A stretch of DNA of 64,000 nt from Pleodorina starrii (Eukaryota > Chlorophyta > Chlorophyceae > Chlamydomonadales > Volvocaceae). Where the stretch lies: positions 640,001-704,000 of the forward strand of contig BRXU01000022.1 in NCBI GenBank assembly GCA_030267565.1. Direction: 5' to 3'. The notes below the pieces were generated by a model. The model was not told the DNA's origin. It was given only the letters and a program-made list of their open reading frames with translations, and did not search any database. Below, one piece after another: positions 58,660 to 64,000 of this stretch; position 1 is the first letter of the stretch, and the number at the start of each line of letters is the position of its first letter. Both the position numbers and the translations under genes were made by a program.

Positions 58660-61600
58660 ATGCAGCGCGTGCTGCGGGCGGCAGGACTAAAGTTCCTTCC
58701 CTATTCAACTCGCGGACCGAACATCATGCTCTGCCTCGGCGGCCTCCGCGGCATCACCTGCGCCGGCGGCGGGGGCGCTGCCGCTGCGCGGCCCCTCGCC
58801 TCGGCCCTCAGCTCCCGGCCTTTAGTCCTGCGCACGCCGGCGTTCCAGCACCAGTCCTACCTCTACCGCACGCTAGGCGCACCCCAGCTCACCGTCGTCA
58901 ACGTCTTCCGCCCCAGCGAATCGCCGGCGGGTCCCACCGCCGCTGTGCCGCGCAGCTTCGAGAAGCTGGGCCTCCAGGCGCCGCTCGTGTCGGCGCTCCA
59001 GGGATTGGGCATCTCGGAGCCCACCGACATCCAGGTGTGTGTGTGTGCGCGATTTTGTCAGGTAGAGAATGTGTGTGTGCGTGTATGGGAGCGGAGAGTG
59101 GACACGCAGCCAAGTGGATGTTGTCGTCGGCGTCGGCGTCGGCGCTGGCGTCGTGGATGATCGGAGCAGCGACATTAGACAGTGATCTCCGAAGGGAGAG
59201 TCACAGCTCACAGGCAACGCCGTAGAAGAGCCGTAGGCCTGCGGTCGCCCCGACCCAGTTGGCCGCATCGCCTTGCCGTTGCTGCGGAGGAGGCGCAGCA
59301 GGAGTTTGGGGCCACATCGGGCGACGTGCTCATGTGGGAAGTTCGAATCAAGTGTGGAACACCGCTTGCTTGCTGATGCCCATACGCGCCAGTGGGTTGT
59401 GTGGACAGACGGGTGTGTGTGCCTTTCCTTAGGCAGTATGTACCCCCGTGTCGTGTCGTGTTTGCCGTACCCCCTTGCCGACGTCGGTGCCGTACAGTAC
59501 GGCAATCCTCTCTCATCGCTCTCGTCTTTTGCCCCGCTGCGGCAGCGCCGGCATTACTCACCACTACCACCACCACCCGCCCGTCCTTCCCTCCCTCCGC
59601 CCATCCGTCCCTCCATCCATCCGCCTGGCTCCGCAGTCCATCTCCATTCCTGCGCTGATGCAGCAGCCGGGCAACTACTTTTTGGCCTCCCACACCGGCA
59701 GCGGAAAGACGCTGGCGTACCTGCTGCCGCTGGTGAGCCCACCCCCCCAATGGGGGGAGGGGGGTTGTTGATCTGAGCCGCCTTGGGGGGCTGGGACCAC
59801 TTTGGGACTTGGGTCGCATTTGGGTCGGGTCGCTTTGGGGGTTAGAGCCGCATTGGGGCTTGGGTCGCTGTGTGATCGGGTCGCTGTGGGGAAAGCGAAG
59901 GATTAAGGTACGTGTACGCCTGGCATGTCGCATGCGCGCTGCAGCAACCTCCACCATCGTCCCCCCCGTCCGGGCCCCGGGTGCGCCGGAGCAGGGGCCG
60001 CACCGCCGGGTCGGCAGGGAGGGTCGCTGCGGGCTCTCATCTGTCTGGATCAGCTGTTGGGGGGCGGGGTGGAGGCGGGGAGGGGGGCTCCCGTGCCAAC
60101 TGCGGGGACGTCTCGCTCGGGGGGTGTGGGGGCGGGACCGGCATCCCCTCCCTGGGGACCGCAAATCCCCCGCATCTCACCAAGAGACCCTGACCGGGCG
60201 TTTCACGAGGGCGGGGGGGAAGGGCAGCACCTTTGCCCCTCCGCGGCCCGACCCGGGAACCCAATCCGCTGCGCACATCTCTGACCGGGCGACCCTTCCA
60301 TCCCCTCCCCCCCCCTCTTCCTCCTCAAATTCCCCCTTCCTATTGGGCCCCGTCCCCCCCTTTAGAATCGCCCACTGTACATTGTTCTGTCCCAGGCCGT
60401 CCCTCCTCCGCACTCCCAACCGCGCATTCGCCTCGTGCACTCAAACACCCCCCCATCGCGCCACAAGCCCCAGGCCCTCGTCCCGCTCACTCTGCCCCCC
60501 CCCCAAACCTTGGATCCCCACCCCCCCGCCCTACCCCGCAGGTCCAGGCGTTGAAGGCGGAGGAGGCCGCCGGCTTTGTTCCCCGACCCAAGCGGCCGCG
60601 CGTGCTGGTGCTGGGCCCCACCCGGGAGCTGACAGACCAGATCACGGGGGTGGCCAAGCGCCTGTGCCACAGCGCCAAGTTCAGGGCCACGTGCGCGAAT
60701 GCCCACACGAGGTGCGGGCGGGAGAGGGGGGGAGGGGGAGGGCGAGTGAGGCCCTAACGCACACGCATTGTGGGGACGTGGGGTGGGGGAGCAGGGGCCG
60801 GAGGTGGGGTGGTCGATGTTTGAATGCGGGTGCGGGGGTAGTGGTGGTGGTAGTGGTGGTGGTGGTGGTGGTGCTGGCATTCACGTTGGGGGGGAGGGCG
60901 GCGAGGGGACGTGTTCGGTTCAACGGTTACACGGACAGAGGGTGGCAGCGGACCCAGGGAGTCAGTGAGGGGGGCCCAGCCGTCAGCTCCTTGCCCTAAT
61001 CAGACCACCAGACCACTGTCTCCCTCCCTCCCTCCCTCCCTCCCTCCTTTCTTTCCCACCCCTCACCCCACACCCCTCACCCCACACCCACCACCCCCGC
61101 CCCCTCACCCGTTCCCTCGTCCCGGGCCGTTTTAATTACCCCCTCACCCCACCTCCCGCCTCACCCCACCCGACAGCCTCTCCCAGCAGGCCAAGGCCCT
61201 GTCCGGCCCCGTGGACGTGCTAGTCGCCACCCCCACCCGCTTCCTGCACCACGTGCGTGAGGGCAACGTGGCGTACCGGGACATCCGCTGGCTGGTGGTG
61301 GACGAGGCCGACACGGTGTTTGGACAGGGCTGGGGCGAGGAGGTGGCGAAGATCCTGGCGCCCCTGCGTGCCAAGCCCGACCCCGCGCACGTGCTGTTGG
61401 TGAGCGCCACGCTCACCAAGCCGGTGCAGAGGGCCATTCGGGAGCTGGTGCCGGATGCCAAGGAGCTCAAGGTGAGGGGGAAGGGGGGAGGGGAGGGGAG
61501 GGGGAGGGGAGGGGAGGGAAGGGGGGAGGGGAGGGGAGGGGAGGGGAGGGGAGGGGAGGGGAGGGGAGGGGAGGGGAGGGGAGGGGAGGGGAGGGGAGGG

Positions 61601-64000
61601 GAGGGGAGGGGAGAGGGGAGGGGAGGTTATATGACAGGACAGAGCGGCAATAAGCTGACAAGGGAGGGGGGGGAAGGGGCGTCCGTAAGAGTGCATCGCG
61701 CCGTTGGATTGCGCCGTTGCCTTGTTGCGGGCATCCTTCATTAACATCAAGGACGCACTACGCTCCCTACCCCCCTTCCCAAGACACACACACACACAGA
61801 CACACAAAACACGTCAACACGCGCCCTTCCGCTGTCCCTCGATCCGCCCCCCCCCCCCTCCCCCGGTTCAGACCTCTACCCTGCACCGGGCGGTCAGTGG
61901 CAGCTCCCACCAGTTCCTGGCTCAGCCCCCCGGGGGCAACAAACTGCAGCTGCTGGCAGAGGTGAGGGGGGGAGGGGTGTGTCAGTGTGGCGGGAGGGGG
62001 TGGGAGGGGGCCGGGCAGGGGGCCCCTGGGGGAAGGCGGGAAGACAGGCAGGGGAAGGCGGCAGGGTGCAGGCGCGGGAGGTGAGGGGCGCGGAGGGGGT
62101 TGGGGGCTGAGAGTTGAGGGGCGCTTCGAAAGGCTTCCTGGCTATCGAATCCTGGGACGGGGGTGCCGCTCAACGCCATTGTGTGACGCCCATTGTGTGA
62201 CGCCTCGCCTAGCCGTGCCGTGCCGTTTGGCACGGACATGACAGGGCAGGCCGAGGCCGGAGCGGGACCGGAACCGGAACCGGAACCGGAACCGGGTGCT
62301 CGGCTCTCCGCAAAAGCACTCCCCCTCCCCCCGGGCGTCCCACCTCATCCCTGGCATCGGCCTCCCAAGGCAAGACAAACCGCCCCTGTCGCCTCCCATC
62401 CGGGTGCTGTCCGTGGCCGTGTGGTGCTGTTGCTGGCCGTGTGGTGCTGCTGCTGTCCGTGGCCGTGGCCGTGTGGTGCTGTTTCTGTCCGTTTCAGATC
62501 CTGGGTGCTGACAGTCGGCGCTCTCAGAAGGTGCTGGTGTTTTGCAACACGGTGGACAGCTGCCGGGCGGTGGAGCACTTTGCGAGGGAGGAGGGGCTGC
62601 CCTGCGTGTGCTACCACGGGGAGATGCCGCCGGAGGAGAGACAGGTGGGTGCGGGTGGGGGGGTCCGGGTAGGTCCGGTTGGGTTTCTGGGCAGCGATTC
62701 GTATATTATACCCCACCACCACCACCAGTCAGCCAGCCAGCCAGGTTCTTGGGGCTGTTTTCTACAGCAGCAGCAGCACCACCACCACCAGCCCCCTCTC
62801 AAAGCCTCCCAATCCGCCCCAACTGCCCTCTACTGCGCTCCGCCTTCCTCACCCCCCCCCCCACCCCCCCACCCACATTTCCTTCTTCTGTTATCTTACC
62901 GTTCACGGGCTCCGGCCTATACGTGGATAACCCCCTCAGGAGTCCATGGCCACCTTCGCCGCCGCCTCCCCCTCCTCCCCGGGGCCCGGCGGGGCTCTTC
63001 CCATCATGATTGCCACCGACCTGGCGGCCCGCGGACTGGACTTCCCGGGAACCGTTGACCACGTGGTCAACTTTGACTTTCCAACCACCTCGGTGGATTA
63101 CCTGCACCGGACGGGGCGCACGGCGCGGGCCGGGAACAAAGGTGAGCGGGTGGCGGGTGCTGGGGGCTGCGCTGTGCTGTGCGAGGGAGGGTGGGGGAAA
63201 GGGAGGGTGAGTGAGAAAGTAGGGACGTAGGGGCAATGTAAGGGAGGGAGGGAGGAGGGGAGGGAGGGCCGCGGGTTTCGGGTTTCGGAGCGAGCGCGGA
63301 GTGTGGACCGCGGACGCCACCTCACCCCACCCCACCTCGCTCCTCAGCCCCGCCACAACCTCAGTACCTCTACAACCCCCCGGGGGTCCCCTGCCTGCGC
63401 CCCCCCCCCCCCGCCCCTCTCCCTCCAATCGGGCTGTCTTTCTTCACCCCCTTGCCACCCCTCCACCCCACCTCCCCCTGTTACTTTACCGTTCACGGGC
63501 CCCGGCCTATACCCCCGTGGATAACCCCCCCTAGAGCATAAAGGAGCATATCACTCCCTGACCCCCCCCCTGGCCCCCTCTCTGGCCCCCTCAGGCAAGA
63601 TCACGTCCATCGTGTCCAAGCGCGACAAGGTGTTGGCGCAGCGGGTGGAGTACGCACTGGAGCGGGACGAGCCGCTGGACGCACTCAGCGCGGAGAAGGA
63701 GGTGCTGCCGCCATCGCAGGTGCGTGGGTGTGTTGTGTTGTGTGAGTGTTGGGGGAGGAGGAGGGGGAGGGGGGAGAGGGAGGAGATGACGCCGAGACCG
63801 GGGTGGGGTTGGGTGGGCGGGTATTGAAGGAGAACCGCAGCGGAGTGACCGGCTGGGGTGGGGTGGGGTGAGGTGGGCCCTCCTCGTTGCCACCTGCATT
63901 ACGCCATTACCGACAAACCCCTGCTCCTCCTTTTCACCAGCAAGCGGACAAACCGAACGAACCTGCCCGCTCCCCTCCAACCACCGCCTGCGCTCCATCG
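58660..64000 (+). CDS. RH39: DEAD-box RNA helicase, RH39-like, probably organellar (9 exons in window, 3' end missing)
   Basis: Exons: 58660-59034, 59637-59732, 60542-60711, 61177-61471, 61872-61961, 62498-62644, 62940-63141, 63595-63719, 63941-64000+ (520 codons so far). The first ~90 residues are rich in Arg/Ser/Ala and poor in acidic residues, like a chloroplast or mitochondrial transit peptide. Helicase motifs in order: Q-motif region [19 protein letters not shown], motif [10 protein letters not shown] (K149), Ia PTREL, Ib ATPTR (usual TPGR altered), II VVDEAD (256-259), [36 protein letters not shown]. The local context ([42 protein letters not shown]) matches plant RH39, which acts in chloroplast 23S rRNA maturation. 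The GG motif between Ia and Ib is replaced by CANAHTS. The gene continues beyond the window. Confidence 0.93.
61480..61625 (+). repeat. (GGGGA)n array next to an RH39 splice donor
   Basis: Begins within 10 nt of the GTGAGG donor of exon 61177-61471 and holds about 26 GGGGA units with a few G-run variants. The donor itself is purine-rich and could have seeded the array. Confidence 0.95.
62890..62939 (+). repeat. Family A element providing the 3' splice site of an RH39 intron
   Basis: The copy gttatcttaccgttcacggg, then ctccggcctatacgtggata, then accccctcag ends exactly at the acceptor of exon 62940-63141. Its C-run plus AG are the splice acceptor, and its GGATAAC could serve as a branch site. 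A second copy at 63480-63530 lies in the next intron, followed by a family D copy before the acceptor at 63594. Confidence 0.8.

Overview
The window looks like nuclear DNA from a volvocine green alga (Chlorophyceae, Volvocales; lineage inferred). It is very GC-rich, has many short exons and G/C-rich introns, has TGTAA-type (not AATAAA) motifs downstream of genes, and encodes plant/algal families. I rebuilt six genes by joining exons whose reading phases agree at every junction. Five give one continuous frame; one (PARP-finger gene) lacks its 5' end and one (RH39) runs off the window.

Layout: 1-4825 is repeat-rich and gene-poor, with diverged duplicated blocks and a GGGT/GGCT minisatellite. 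4826-15170 (+) is a 19-exon serine/threonine kinase with a large GAF-like N-terminus. 15171-21638 has no recognised gene but holds a (GGGCCA)n array, TE/SINE remnants and the likely 3' UTRs of two convergent genes. 30119-21639 (-) is a 14-exon P58IPK/DNAJC3 ER co-chaperone of 502 aa. 30507-46731 (+) is a 22-exon GLG1-type Golgi membrane protein of 1389 aa with 12 four-cysteine modules. 49232-52405 (+) is a PARP-type zinc-finger gene with a low-complexity tail. 58207-55485 (-) is a 248-aa single-thioredoxin-domain PDI with an ERp29-like C-terminal domain. 58660 to the window end (+) is an RH39-type DEAD-box helicase.

Two gene pairs are head-to-head: P58IPK/GLG1 (387 bp between start codons) and PDI/RH39 (452 bp). 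P58IPK, GLG1 and PDI all belong to the secretory pathway (ER co-chaperone, Golgi glycoprotein, disulphide isomerase), so the window is enriched in protein-folding and trafficking genes. The P58IPK/GLG1 promoter could co-regulate two of them.

The most unusual theme is that tandem arrays sit on splice sites. The J-domain exon of P58IPK has had its 3' end, including the HPD codons and 5' splice site, copied about 44 more times into its own intron. GLG1 shows smaller duplications of exon end plus donor at three exons. In the kinase and GLG1, long pyrimidine-rich arrays run directly into 3' splice sites. Short dispersed intronic elements (families A-D) are shared between GLG1 and RH39, and family A tends to lie close to, or to form, the 3' splice site, which resembles introner-like behaviour.
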